A DNA stretch of 53,298 bases from DAITAZ01 sp036824045 (GTDB taxonomy: Bacteria > Pseudomonadota > Gammaproteobacteria > Burkholderiales > Rhodocyclaceae). The stretch is from positions 1 to 53,298 of the forward strand of contig DAITAZ010000026.1 in NCBI GenBank assembly GCA_036824045.1, read 5' to 3'. The notes beneath the pieces are model-generated. The model was not told where the DNA came from. It did no database searches and saw only the letters and a list, made by a program, of their open reading frames with translations. Below are positions 24,185 through 32,891 of this stretch, piece after piece (positions within the stretch are counted from its first letter, which is position 1; the number at the start of each line of letters is the position of its first letter). The position numbers and the translations under genes were made by a program.

Positions 24185-26485
24185 ATGTGGTGGATGCTGA
24201 GCCTGCCGCTGTTGGTCGCGGCGCTCGTGCTGGGGCTGTCGCCCCTGCGCCGGGCCCTGGTGTCGGGGCCGATTTTCAATGTGTACCGGCGCATCCTGCC
24301 GCCCATGTCCGATACCGAGCGGGTGGCGCTGGAGGCGGGCACGGTATGGTGGGAGGGCGAGCTGTTTCGGGGGCGGCCGGACTGGGCGCGGCTGCTGAAC
24401 TACCCGCAGCCTGTGCTCACGGCGGAGGAGCAAGCGTTTCTGGATGTGGAAACGGAAGAGCTGTGCCGCATCAGCAGCGAGTGGGAAACGAGCCACGAAC
24501 TGCACGACCTGCCGCCCCACGTCTGGCAGTACATCAAGGAAAAGGGCTTCCTGGGCATGATCATTCCCAGGGAGTACGGGGGCAAGGGTTTTTCCGCCTT
24601 CATGCACTCCCAGGTGATCATGAAGTTGGCCACCCGCTGTTCGGCGACCACCGTCACGGTGATGGTGCCCAACTCCCTCGGTCCCGCCGAATTGCTCCTG
24701 CACTACGGCACCGAGGCGCAGAAGCGGCATTACCTGCCCCGGCTGGCGCGGGGGGAGGAAATCCCCTGCTTTGCCCTGACCTCGCCCCATGCCGGTTCCG
24801 ACGCCGCCGCCATTCCCGACCGGGGTGTGGTCTGCCGAGGCCTGTGGCAGGGGCAGGAGGTGCTGGGCATGCGCGTTACCTGGGACAAGCGCTACATCAC
24901 CCTCGGCCCGGTGGCGACCCTGCTGGGCCTGGCCTTCCGCCTCCATGACCCCGAGCATCTGCTGGGGGAAGAGGAAGACCTGGGCATCACCTGCGCCTTG
25001 GTGCCCACCGATCACCCGGGGGTGAACATCGGCCGCCGCCATTTCCCCCTCAATGCGGTGTTCCAGAACGGCCCCAACTGGGGCACGGACGTGTTCATGC
25101 CCCTGGAGTGGATCATCGGCGGTCCGGCCATGGCGGGGCAGGGCTGGCGGATGCTGATGGAGTGTCTGGCCGCCGGGCGTTCCATCTCGCTGCCCGGTTC
25201 CAATACCGGCATGGCCAAGCTGGCGGTGCGGGCCGTGGGGGGCTACGCCCGGGTCCGCAGCCAGTTCAAGACCGCCATCGGCCGCTTCGAGGGCATACAG
25301 GAGCCGCTGGCGCGCATGGGGGGGCAGCTCTACATGATGGACGCTGCCCGGGTGATGACCGCCGGCGCCATCGACTTGGGCGAGAAGCCCTCGGTGGTCT
25401 CCGCCATCGTCAAATACCACGTGACCGAACGGGCGCGGCAGGTAGTCAATGACGGCATGGACATCCTGGGCGGCAAGGGCATCTGTCTGGGCCCCAGCAA
25501 TTTCCTGGGGCGGGCCTACCAGCAGGTGCCGGTGAGCATCACCGTGGAGGGTGCGAACATCCTCACCCGCAGCCTCATCATCTTCGGCCAGGGGGCCATC
25601 CGTTGCCATCCCCACGTGCTGGCGGAGATGGCGGCGGCGGAGAGCAATGACCTCCGGGCGTTCGACAAGGCTTTGTTCGCCCACGTCGCCTACGTGGCCG
25701 GAAGCGGCTTGCGGGCTTTCCTGATGGGCATCACCGGCTCCCACTACGTGGGCGTGGGGGCCGACGTGGCGCCCGAGATGCGGCGCTACTACCAGCAGCT
25801 CACCCGCTTTTCCGCCGCCTTCGCCTTCCTGGCGGACATGGCCATGGCCACCATGGGCGGAGACCTCAAGCGCAAGGAAAAGCTCTCCGCCCGCCTGGGG
25901 GACATTCTTTCGCTCATGTACCTGGTCAGCGCCACCTTGCGCCGTTTCGAGCAGGAGGGCCGGCAGGCGGCCGATGCGCCCCTGGCCCACTGGGCGATCT
26001 GGGACGCCATGTTCAAGGCCCAGAACGCCTTCGAGGGCGTCATCTCCAACTTTCCCAACGCCCTGGTGGCGCGGCTGCTCAAGTGGGCCGTCTTCCCCCT
26101 GGGGCGCCCCTATGTGGTGCCTTCCGACAAGCTGGGCGGCGTGGTGGCGGATCTGCTCATCGCCCCGTCGGACACGCGGGACCGGCTCACCGCCGGCATG
26201 TACGTGCCTCGGGATGTGGCGGACCCGGTGGGCGTGATCGAACTGGCGCTGGAGGCAACCCTGCAGGCCGAAGCCATCGAGGCCCGCATGCGCGCGGCCC
26301 AGAAGGAAGGGCGTTTCGCCGCCGGCGCCACGCCCGAGGAAACCGCCGGGCGGGCGCTGAAGACCGGCATCATCACCCCCGAAGACCATGCCCTGCTTGC
26401 CCGCAGGGTGGCACTGCGCAACCAGGTCATCCGGGTGGATGATTTCCCCCAGGACTTCGGTCTGGCCCGGAGCGCGTCGGCATGA
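24185..26485 (+). CDS. fadE: Acyl-CoA dehydrogenase FadE
   Basis: A 766-residue FAD enzyme, the first step of fatty-acid beta-oxidation (acyl-CoA to trans-2-enoyl-CoA). The N-terminus is a membrane helix (MWWMLSLPLLVAALVLGLSPL), as in E. coli FadE. The catalytic core has MIIPREYGGKGFSAF, CFALTSPHAGSDAAAIPD and MDILGGKGICLGPSN with SITVEGANILTRSL. The C-terminal ~280 residues match the FadE-specific extension (DUF1974 type). Length is close to E. coli FadE (814). It starts 45 bases after psrA with CGGAGGAG upstream and is likely co-regulated. Confidence 0.92.
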   Translation: MWWMLSLPLLVAALVLGLSPLRRALVSGPIFNVYRRILPPMSDTERVALEAGTVWWEGELFRGRPDWARLLNYPQPVLTAEEQAFLDVETEELCRISSEWETSHELHDLPPHVWQYIKEKGFLGMIIPREYGGKGFSAFMHSQVIMKLATRCSATTVTVMVPNSLGPAELLLHYGTEAQKRHYLPRLARGEEIPCFALTSPHAGSDAAAIPDRGVVCRGLWQGQEVLGMRVTWDKRYITLGPVATLLGLAFRLHDPEHLLGEEEDLGITCALVPTDHPGVNIGRRHFPLNAVFQNGPNWGTDVFMPLEWIIGGPAMAGQGWRMLMECLAAGRSISLPGSNTGMAKLAVRAVGGYARVRSQFKTAIGRFEGIQEPLARMGGQLYMMDAARVMTAGAIDLGEKPSVVSAIVKYHVTERARQVVNDGMDILGGKGICLGPSNFLGRAYQQVPVSITVEGANILTRSLIIFGQGAIRCHPHVLAEMAAAESNDLRAFDKALFAHVAYVAGSGLRAFLMGITGSHYVGVGADVAPEMRRYYQQLTRFSAAFAFLADMAMATMGGDLKRKEKLSARLGDILSLMYLVSATLRRFEQEGRQAADAPLAHWAIWDAMFKAQNAFEGVISNFPNALVARLLKWAVFPLGRPYVVPSDKLGGVVADLLIAPSDTRDRLTAGMYVPRDVADPVGVIELALEATLQAEAIEARMRAAQKEGRFAAGATPEETAGRALKTGIITPEDHALLARRVALRNQVIRVDDFPQDFGLARSASA

Positions 26486-26510
26486 ACGTCCCCACCCGGA
26501 GATTTTCTTC

Positions 26511-26897
26511 ATGAGCGGCGAGCAATGGCTGCGGCTCGGTGCGGCCTACCACCTGGGCTTCGCGCTGTTCCACCTGGGGTTCTGGCGGCTCTTCCGCTGG
26601 AACGAGGCGTTGCGGCCGCTGGGGCGCGTGAACCGCGGGATCATGCAGGTGCTCAACCTGAAACTGATCTACGTCTTCCTGATCTTCGCCGGGCTCTCCT
26701 GGCGGCATGGGCCGGAGCTCCTGGCCTCGGCCCCGGGGCAGGTCCTGGTGGCGGCCATGGCGGGCTTCTGGCTGCTGCGGGCGGGGGAGCAACTGCTGTT
26801 CTTTCCGCCTCGACATCCGGCCTCGATCGCGCTCTTTGTGGTGTTTCTCGCGGGTGGCGCCATCCATCTGCGGGCGCTCATGGGTGGGGGGGACTAG
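26511..26897 (+). CDS. Small four-helix membrane protein in the fad cluster
   Basis: A 128-residue inner-membrane protein with four predicted helices around residues 10-28, 48-66, 78-98 and 105-122 (e.g. LNLKLIYVFLIFAGLSW, ALFVVFLAGGAIHL). The ATG at 26511 follows CGGAG at a spacing of 10. It sits 25 bases after fadE and 21 bases before the thiolase ATG, so it is in the same transcript. No family recognised; context suggests a lipid-metabolism accessory role, but that is only association. Confidence 0.6.
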   Translation: MSGEQWLRLGAAYHLGFALFHLGFWRLFRWNEALRPLGRVNRGIMQVLNLKLIYVFLIFAGLSWRHGPELLASAPGQVLVAAMAGFWLLRAGEQLLFFPPRHPASIALFVVFLAGGAIHLRALMGGGD

Positions 26898-26918
26898 GTG
26901 GACGCGCGAAGGCAGACG

Positions 26919-28208
26919 ATGAATCGATTCCCCCCGGTGTATCTGGTGGACGGCGCCCGTACGCCTTTCCTCAAGGCCCGGGGGCGGCCGGGGCCCTTTT
27001 CGGCGGCGGATCTGGCCACGGCCTGCGGCCGGGTCCTGCTGGCCCGCCAGCCCTTTGCCCCCGAGCAACTGGACGAGGTCATTCTCGGCTGTGCCGCAGC
27101 TTCGCCCGACGAGGTGAACATCGGTCGGGTGGCGGCCCTGCGCATGGGCTGCGGCCACAAGGTGCCGGGCTGGACGGTGATGCGCAACTGCGCATCGGGC
27201 ATGCAGGCCATCGATTCGGCCATCGCCAACATTGCCTGCGGGCGGGCGGATCTGGTGCTGGCGGGCGGTGTGGATGCGCTGTCCCGGGCGCCGCTGCTGT
27301 TTTCGGACCCGATGGTGCATTGGCTGGCGGACTGGTATGCCGCCCCCAGCGTCGGCGCCCGGCTGGGGTTGTTGCGGCGCTTCCGCCCCGGTTATCTCGC
27401 CCCGGTGATCGGCCTGCTCAAGGGGCTGACCGATCCGGTGGTGGGGCTTTCCATGGGCCAGACGGCGGAGAATCTGGCCCATCGCTTCGGCATCGACCGG
27501 GCGCAGATGGACGCCTACGCGGTGCTCAGCCACCAGCGTGCAGCCGCCGCGTGGGATGCCGGCCACATGGGGGAGGTGGTGCCCCTGGTGGGCGCGGAGG
27601 GAGAGGTGTTTGCCGCGGACGATGGTCTGCGCCGGGATTCCTCGACGGACAAGCTGGGCCGGCTCAAGCCGGTGTTTGACAAGCCCTACGGCCAGGTCAC
27701 CGCCGGCAACAGCTCTCAGGTGACTGACGGCGCTGCCTGGGTGCTGCTGGCTTCGGAGTCGGCGGTGGAAAAGCATGGCCTGCGGCCGTGGGCGCGGGTG
27801 GTCGACACGCATTGGGCGGGGCTGGACCCGGCCCAGATGGGGTTGGGGCCGGTGCATGCGGCCACGCCGCTGCTTGCGCGCAACGCTCTTGCCCTGGCGG
27901 ACGTGGATGCCTGGGAGATCAACGAGGCCTTCGCCGCGCAGGTGCTGGGGTGTCTGGCTGCCTGGGCGGACGGCGACTGGTGCCGCGCCGAGCTGGGCCT
28001 GGCCGGCCCCCTGGGGGCGCCGGCAACGGAGCGCCTGAACGTGGATGGCGGAGCGATTGCCATCGGCCACCCGGTGGGTGCCAGCGGAACGCGCATCGTG
28101 CTCCATCTGGCCCATGTGTTGCGCCGCACCGGCGGTCGCCGGGGCGTGGCCGCGATCTGCATCGGCGGCGGGCTGGGCGGCGCCATGCTGCTGGAGGCCC
28201 TGCCATGA
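26919..28208 (+). CDS. fadI: Thiolase (acetyl-CoA acyltransferase, FadI/FadA type)
   Basis: A 429-residue thiolase that splits 3-ketoacyl-CoA in the last step of beta-oxidation. The acyl-accepting cysteine is C91 in NCASGMQAID. The later active-site segments are WEINEAFAAQVLG, GGAIAIGHPVGASGTR and the base-providing ICIGGGLGGAM. A GTG at 26898 directly abuts the previous stop, but the ATG at 26919 has GAAGG at proper spacing and begins at the family start (VYLVDGARTP). Its stop overlaps the fadJ start (ATGA). Whether it equals FadI or FadA is not settled by motif alone. Confidence 0.88.
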   Translation: MNRFPPVYLVDGARTPFLKARGRPGPFSAADLATACGRVLLARQPFAPEQLDEVILGCAAASPDEVNIGRVAALRMGCGHKVPGWTVMRNCASGMQAIDSAIANIACGRADLVLAGGVDALSRAPLLFSDPMVHWLADWYAAPSVGARLGLLRRFRPGYLAPVIGLLKGLTDPVVGLSMGQTAENLAHRFGIDRAQMDAYAVLSHQRAAAAWDAGHMGEVVPLVGAEGEVFAADDGLRRDSSTDKLGRLKPVFDKPYGQVTAGNSSQVTDGAAWVLLASESAVEKHGLRPWARVVDTHWAGLDPAQMGLGPVHAATPLLARNALALADVDAWEINEAFAAQVLGCLAAWADGDWCRAELGLAGPLGAPATERLNVDGGAIAIGHPVGASGTRIVLHLAHVLRRTGGRRGVAAICIGGGLGGAMLLEALP

Positions 28209-30136
28209 GCACGCCCAACTGGACCTTGAGCCGGGACGCAGCGGGCGTGGCCTGGCTGACCCTGGATGTGCCCGGTGCCAGCACCAATGTGCTGACCCGG
28301 GCCGTGCTGGCGGAACTGGGCGAGCGGCTGGATCAGTTGCTGGCGGCGCCGCCCAGGGGGCTCATCATCCGTTCCGGCAAGGCGGCGGGGTTCATCGCCG
28401 GGGCTGACATCGATGAATTCGAGGCCTTGCCCGACGCGGCGGCAGCCCGCGCCCTGGTGCAGCGGGGGTGGGATCTCTACAACCGGGTGGCGGCGTTGCC
28501 GTTCCCCACCCTGGCCCTGATCCGCGGCCACTGCATGGGCGGTGGCGTGGAACTGGCGCTGGCGTGCCGTTACCGGGTGGTGGTGGACGAGCCCGCCACC
28601 CGGCTGGCCCTGCCCGAGGTATTGCTGGGCATCGTGCCGGGCTGGGGGGGCATGGCGCGCTTGCCCCGGCTGGTGGGGCCGGCCGCGGCGCTGGACATGA
28701 TGCTCACCGGCAAGGGCGTGGATGCGGCCCGGGCCCGGCGCATGGGCCTGGCGGATCTTGCCGTGCCGCCCCGGGTGATGGAACGGGCGGCGGCGGGCGT
28801 GGTGCTTTCCGGCCGTCCCGCGCATCGCCTGCCGCCCCTGCAGCGGTTGCTGGCGGGGCCCCTGCGGGCGCTGGTGGCGCGCCAGGCCCGCGCCCAGGTC
28901 GTCAAGCGTGCCCGGCCGGGGCATTACCTGGCGCCCTACGCCATCCTCGACATCTGGTCCCGTTTTGACGGCAATGCGCTGGCTGCCCCACCGGAGGCGG
29001 CCTGTTCGCCCGAGGCCCTGTTCCGCTGGCCGGGCACCGCCAACCAGATCCGGGTGTTCCGGCTGCAGGAGCGGCTCAAGGGTTTGGGTCGGGAAGGGGC
29101 GTTCGCTGCCCGGCGGGTGCATGTGATCGGCGCCGGCACCATGGGGGGCGACATCGCCGCCTGGTGTGCCCAGCGGGGGATGATCGTGACCCTGCAGGAT
29201 CAGGACATCGGCCGGATCGCCCCCGCCATCGCCCGGGCTGCCAAGGGTTGGGGGCGCAAGTTCCGCCACGACCGCCGCGCCTTGCGGGCTGCGTTGGATC
29301 GGCTGATCCCCGACCCCGCGGGGATGGGCGTCGCCCAGGCCGACGTGGTGATCGAAGCCATCTTCGAGAACCTGGAAGCCAAGCGCAAGCTGTTTGCGAC
29401 CCTGGAGCCCCGCCTCAAACCCGGGGCGATTCTCGCCAGCAATACCTCCAGCCTGCGCCTGGAGGAGATCGCCACCGCCCTGGGGGAGCCTGCCCGGCTG
29501 GTGGGCATTCATTTTTTCAACCCGGTGGCCCGTTTGCCCCTGGTGGAAGTGGTGCGGGGCGAGCAGACCGACCCGGAATGGGCGGCGCGGGCGGCGGCCT
29601 TTGTGCGGCAATTGGACAAGCTGCCCCTGCCGGTGCGGAGCGCGCCGGGATTCCTGGTCAATGCCGTGCTCGGGCCCTACTTGCTGGAGGCCATGCGGGC
29701 GGTGGACGAGGGGGGCGCGCCGGAGGCGGTGGACGCGGCCGCGCTGGCCTTTGGCATGCCCATGGGGCCCATCGAACTGGCCGACACGGTGGGGCTGGAT
29801 ATCGCCATGGCTGCCGGCCGCAGCCTGGCCGGGGCCGGCACCACCGTGCCCCGCTGCCTGCAGGCGCGGGTGGAGGCGGCCCAGCTTGGGCGCAAGAGCG
29901 GGCAGGGCTTTTATGCCTGGGTGGACGGACGGGTGCAGAAAGCGCCGCCAGCGGCCGTGCCGGAAGGGCTTGCCCCACGTATCATCGAGCCCCTGTTGCA
30001 GGCTGCGCGGCGTTGCGTGGAAGCGGGTGTGGTGGCGGACGCGGATCTGGCGGACGCCGGGGTGATCTTCGGCACCGGCTTTGCGCCCTTCACCGGCGGT
30101 CCCCTTCACTATCTGGCCCAGCGAGCATCGACATGA
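28205..30136 (+). CDS. fadJ: Fatty-acid oxidation bifunctional protein (enoyl-CoA hydratase / 3-hydroxyacyl-CoA dehydrogenase)
   Basis: A 643-residue enzyme carrying the middle two steps of beta-oxidation. The N-terminal hydratase (~1-190) has the oxyanion and catalytic stretches FIAGADIDEFEAL, GHCMGGGVELALACRYRV and LPEVLLGIVPGWGGMARLPRL, with both glutamates present. The dehydrogenase (~300-640) has the NAD site VHVIGAGTMGGDIAAWCAQRG, NTSSLRLEEIA, the catalytic His in GIHFFNPVARLPLVEVV and GRKSGQGFYAW. It is somewhat shorter than E. coli FadJ (714). ATGA overlaps on both sides couple it to the thiolase and the thioesterase. Confidence 0.9.
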   Translation: MSTPNWTLSRDAAGVAWLTLDVPGASTNVLTRAVLAELGERLDQLLAAPPRGLIIRSGKAAGFIAGADIDEFEALPDAAAARALVQRGWDLYNRVAALPFPTLALIRGHCMGGGVELALACRYRVVVDEPATRLALPEVLLGIVPGWGGMARLPRLVGPAAALDMMLTGKGVDAARARRMGLADLAVPPRVMERAAAGVVLSGRPAHRLPPLQRLLAGPLRALVARQARAQVVKRARPGHYLAPYAILDIWSRFDGNALAAPPEAACSPEALFRWPGTANQIRVFRLQERLKGLGREGAFAARRVHVIGAGTMGGDIAAWCAQRGMIVTLQDQDIGRIAPAIARAAKGWGRKFRHDRRALRAALDRLIPDPAGMGVAQADVVIEAIFENLEAKRKLFATLEPRLKPGAILASNTSSLRLEEIATALGEPARLVGIHFFNPVARLPLVEVVRGEQTDPEWAARAAAFVRQLDKLPLPVRSAPGFLVNAVLGPYLLEAMRAVDEGGAPEAVDAAALAFGMPMGPIELADTVGLDIAMAAGRSLAGAGTTVPRCLQARVEAAQLGRKSGQGFYAWVDGRVQKAPPAAVPEGLAPRIIEPLLQAARRCVEAGVVADADLADAGVIFGTGFAPFTGGPLHYLAQRAST

Positions 30137-30531
30137 CCCATCCCATTCCCGCCTTGCCCGACAAACAACCCACCCTGCGCGTGATGCCCATGCCGGCGGA
30201 TGTGAATCCTTCCGGCGACATTTTTGGCGGCTGGGTGATGGCTCAGGTGGACATTGCCGGCGGCATCGCCGCCATCCGCCGGGCCCGGGGCCGGGTGGCC
30301 ACCGTGGCGGTCAATTCCTTCCAGTTCCGCGAGCCGGTTGCCGTTGGTGACGTGCTCAGTTTTTACACCGAGGTGGTCAAGGTAGGGCGTACCTCCATCA
30401 CCGTGGATGTGGAGGTGTTTGCCGAGCGGGGCTGTGGCAAGACCATCGTGGTGAAAGTGACCGAAGCCCAGCTCACCTTCGTGGCGCTCACGCCCGAAGG
30501 CGAAAAGCGATCGGTGCCACCTGCGGGCTGA
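30133..30531 (+). CDS. Hotdog-fold acyl-CoA thioesterase (YciA type)
   Basis: A 132-residue hotdog thioesterase that would hydrolyse acyl-CoA, relieving acyl-CoA build-up during beta-oxidation. ADVNPSGDIFGGWVMAQVDIAGG is the family active-site stretch (Asp in GGWVMAQVD), followed by VNSFQFREPVAVGDVLSFYTEV. The ATG overlaps the fadJ stop (30133-30136). No signal peptide. Chain-length preference unknown. Confidence 0.85.
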   Translation: MTHPIPALPDKQPTLRVMPMPADVNPSGDIFGGWVMAQVDIAGGIAAIRRARGRVATVAVNSFQFREPVAVGDVLSFYTEVVKVGRTSITVDVEVFAERGCGKTIVVKVTEAQLTFVALTPEGEKRSVPPAG

Positions 30532-30713
30532 GCCCCGGCGCGGAAACATGCACCAAATCAGGGTTATCCCCGAAATCGGGGGTGCTGAGGCAGGGCTAGA
30601 ATCCCCTGGCAGGGCGTGCCCACCGGTTTGAGGGCCAGGGCAGGCATTACGCGAGGGCCCGGCGTCCGGGGCTCGGGAAGTACAACAAATCAATGTGAGA
30701 AGGAGGAATGGGA

Positions 30714-32138
30714 ATGGGAACCGGGACAACACGGTGTGTAACGATGCGGGTGATTCCCGCACTGCTGGCGCTTGCCTGGGCGGGGGGCGCCCAGGCGGCG
30801 GCCTTCCAGTTGCTGGAGCAGAACGCCAGCGGCATCGGCAATGCCTATGCGGGTACAGCGGCTTCGGCGGAGAACGCCAGCACGGTGTTCTTCAACCCGG
30901 CGGGCATGGCTTTCCTTTCGTCCAAGCGCCAGGTGTCGCTGGGCCTGGATGCGGTCAAACCCACCGCCAAGTTCAGCAATGGTTCGACCACGCCGTCCTT
31001 CGCCCTGCCGCCGTCGGCCACGCTGCCCACCGGCCGGCCCAATTCGGTGGGCGGCAACGGCGGCGATGCGGGGGACTGGGCGTTCATCCCCAACTTTTAC
31101 CTGACCGTGCCCATCAACGAGCGGCTCAACTTCGGCCTGGGCGTCGGAGCGCCCTTCGGGCTGAAGACCGAGTACGACAACGGCTGGGCCGGCCGCTACC
31201 ATGCCCTGAAATCCGAAGTCAAAACCATCAACCTGAATCCCTCCATCTCCTTCAAGGTCAATGAAAAACTGGCCGTGGGCGGCGGTTTGAACTACCAGCG
31301 CTTCGAGGCGGAACTGACCAATGCGGTGAACTACGGTCTGGTGCTGGCTTCCGCCGCTGGCAACGCCAGCACGCCGGCCGCCGTGCGGGCCGCCATCGCG
31401 CCCTTGGCCGGCACGGCCAATCTGGACGGCGTGGGCAAGGTCTCGGGCAATGACACGGGCTGGGGCTGGAACCTGGGGGCCATGTACCAGGTGTCGCCGG
31501 ATATGCGCCTGGGTGTGGCCTACCGCTCGGCCATCAAGTACCACGTGACGGGCACGGCCAGCTTCTCCACCCCCGCCACCGGCAATGCTGCCGCCCAGGC
31601 GGTGATGGCCACCGCGACGGCGGATGGTCCGGTCAAGCTGGACATCAAAGTGCCGGATTCGCTGACCTTCAGTGTGGCCCAGCGGCTGGACGAGCGCTGG
31701 GAGATGCTGGGTGACCTGCAGTGGACCGGTTGGGCCAAGATCAGGGAAATCGCCATTTATCGTTCCGATGGCACGTTGCTGTCCAAACTCGACGAGCAAT
31801 GGCGCAACACCTGGCGGGTGGCCCTGGGCGCCAACTACAAGCTCAACGAGAAGGTCAAACTCCGCATGGGTGTGGCCTATGACCAAACCCCGGTCAAGAA
31901 CGAACTGCGCCATCCCAGCCTGCCGGACAACGACCGGACCTGGCTTTCGTTCGGTGTGCGTTACCAGTTGAGCCCCAGTAGCGTGATCGACGCGGGCTAC
32001 GCCCATCTGTTCGTCAAGAAGGCATCCATTCACGACGACGGTGGCTCCACCACCAACGCCGTGCTCAAGGGCACCCTGGATGGCAGCTACAAGAACAGCG
32101 TAGACATCCTGGGCGTGCAGTACACCATGAGCTTCTGA
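30714..32138 (+). CDS. fadL: Long-chain fatty-acid outer-membrane transporter FadL
   Basis: A 474-residue outer-membrane beta-barrel of the FadL/TodX family. The signal peptide ends AWAGGAQA, before AAFQLLEQNASGIGNAYAG, the plug-like N-terminus with the family NPAGM motif (VFFNPAGMAF). The C-terminus VQYTMSF ends in Phe. AGGAGG at 30701-30706 fits the ATG at 30714 (7-base spacing), whereas the ATG at 30708 is too close, so 30714 is chosen. In the 182-base gap before the gene, CCCCGA-AA-TCGGGG (30568-30581) is a perfect small palindrome of unknown role. Last gene of the fad set, with a terminator after it. Confidence 0.9.
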   Translation: MGTGTTRCVTMRVIPALLALAWAGGAQAAAFQLLEQNASGIGNAYAGTAASAENASTVFFNPAGMAFLSSKRQVSLGLDAVKPTAKFSNGSTTPSFALPPSATLPTGRPNSVGGNGGDAGDWAFIPNFYLTVPINERLNFGLGVGAPFGLKTEYDNGWAGRYHALKSEVKTINLNPSISFKVNEKLAVGGGLNYQRFEAELTNAVNYGLVLASAAGNASTPAAVRAAIAPLAGTANLDGVGKVSGNDTGWGWNLGAMYQVSPDMRLGVAYRSAIKYHVTGTASFSTPATGNAAAQAVMATATADGPVKLDIKVPDSLTFSVAQRLDERWEMLGDLQWTGWAKIREIAIYRSDGTLLSKLDEQWRNTWRVALGANYKLNEKVKLRMGVAYDQTPVKNELRHPSLPDNDRTWLSFGVRYQLSPSSVIDAGYAHLFVKKASIHDDGGSTTNAVLKGTLDGSYKNSVDILGVQYTMSF

Positions 32139-32158
32139 CCCGCTTGTGGCGGTGAGGG

Positions 32159-32194
32159 CGGGCCGGTTTGGGGGGTGCCCCGCCGGCCCGTTTT
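32159..32194 (+). terminator. Terminator after fadL
   Basis: CGGGCCGG (32159-32166) pairs perfectly with CCGGCCCG (32183-32190), and a short TTTT follows. It lies 20 bases after the fadL stop and just before the end of the convergent lipoprotein gene, so it may serve both directions. Confidence 0.65.
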
Positions 32195-32210
32195 GATTTG
32201 TGCAGTGGGT

Positions 32211-32714
32211 TCAGCGGATGAAGTTGTTCATCAGGCCGAAGAAGCGCTGATAAAACTCCGCGTCCGTCACCGTTTCTTCCCCCACCCGTACCAGCGAGTC
32301 GCTGCCACCGCCCCAGGGCAGCGAAATGGAGCCGATGCCAGAAACGCTGATGCCCGCGCTGTTGCCGGCAGCCTTCAGGGCGTAGCGGATCTGCCGGGCG
32401 TTGGCATAGGTGACCGAGCCTTCCGCTTCCGGCAGGCAGATGAGGGTCATCGACAACTCCACATGGGTGTCGGACAAGGGTTGAAAGGTCTTGCGCGCCT
32501 GCACCACGTCCGGCCGCTTGCCTTCCTCGATCAGGTAGCCCTGGCTGAGCAGGGCGCGCCGACCTGCTTCGCACGCTTCTTTGGCCGGAACCTCGAAAAA
32601 TTGCTCGTAGGGCGATTTCTGGTTGAAGGCCTCGGTTTTATACACCACGGGGGGCGGAGCGCTCTTGCAGCCGGCGATGACCAGGGCGAGTGCGACGAGG
32701 CGGAGGGAGCGCAT
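32211..32714 (-). CDS. DUF2242-type lipoprotein
   Basis: A 167-residue lipoprotein with signal MRSLRLVALALVIAGC (lipobox VIAGC). The mature part has EAFNQKSPYEQFFEVPAKEACEAGRRALLSQGY and ARKTFQPLSDTHVELSMTLICLPE, a pattern seen in the betaproteobacterial DUF2242 family. Function unknown. The ATG at 32714 is preferred over a GTG nine bases upstream because it begins the signal peptide. It converges with fadL. Confidence 0.7.
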   Translation of the reverse strand: MRSLRLVALALVIAGCKSAPPPVVYKTEAFNQKSPYEQFFEVPAKEACEAGRRALLSQGYLIEEGKRPDVVQARKTFQPLSDTHVELSMTLICLPEAEGSVTYANARQIRYALKAAGNSAGISVSGIGSISLPWGGGSDSLVRVGEETVTDAEFYQRFFGLMNNFIR

Positions 32715-32891
32715 GGGGGGCACAGTGGGCGAGCAGGGGGCAAAAGGTTAGCAAAAACGCGGCGGCGGCGAACAGCCCTTCGAACCCCGGCAGGCCGGGA
32801 AAGTTCTCGCAATCTGGCCGCCTGTGCCGCACAGCCGCGGGCAGAGGACTAAAATCTTTCCCGCAAGACTACGCACTGGGGAGGAGCGATC

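Noticed and set aside
23387..26512. 1041-codon minus-strand open frame
   Set aside because: Antisense of psrA and fadE; Gly/His/Arg-rich product without domains.
27716..30109. 797-codon minus-strand open frame
   Set aside because: Antisense of the thiolase and fadJ genes, both with complete active sites.
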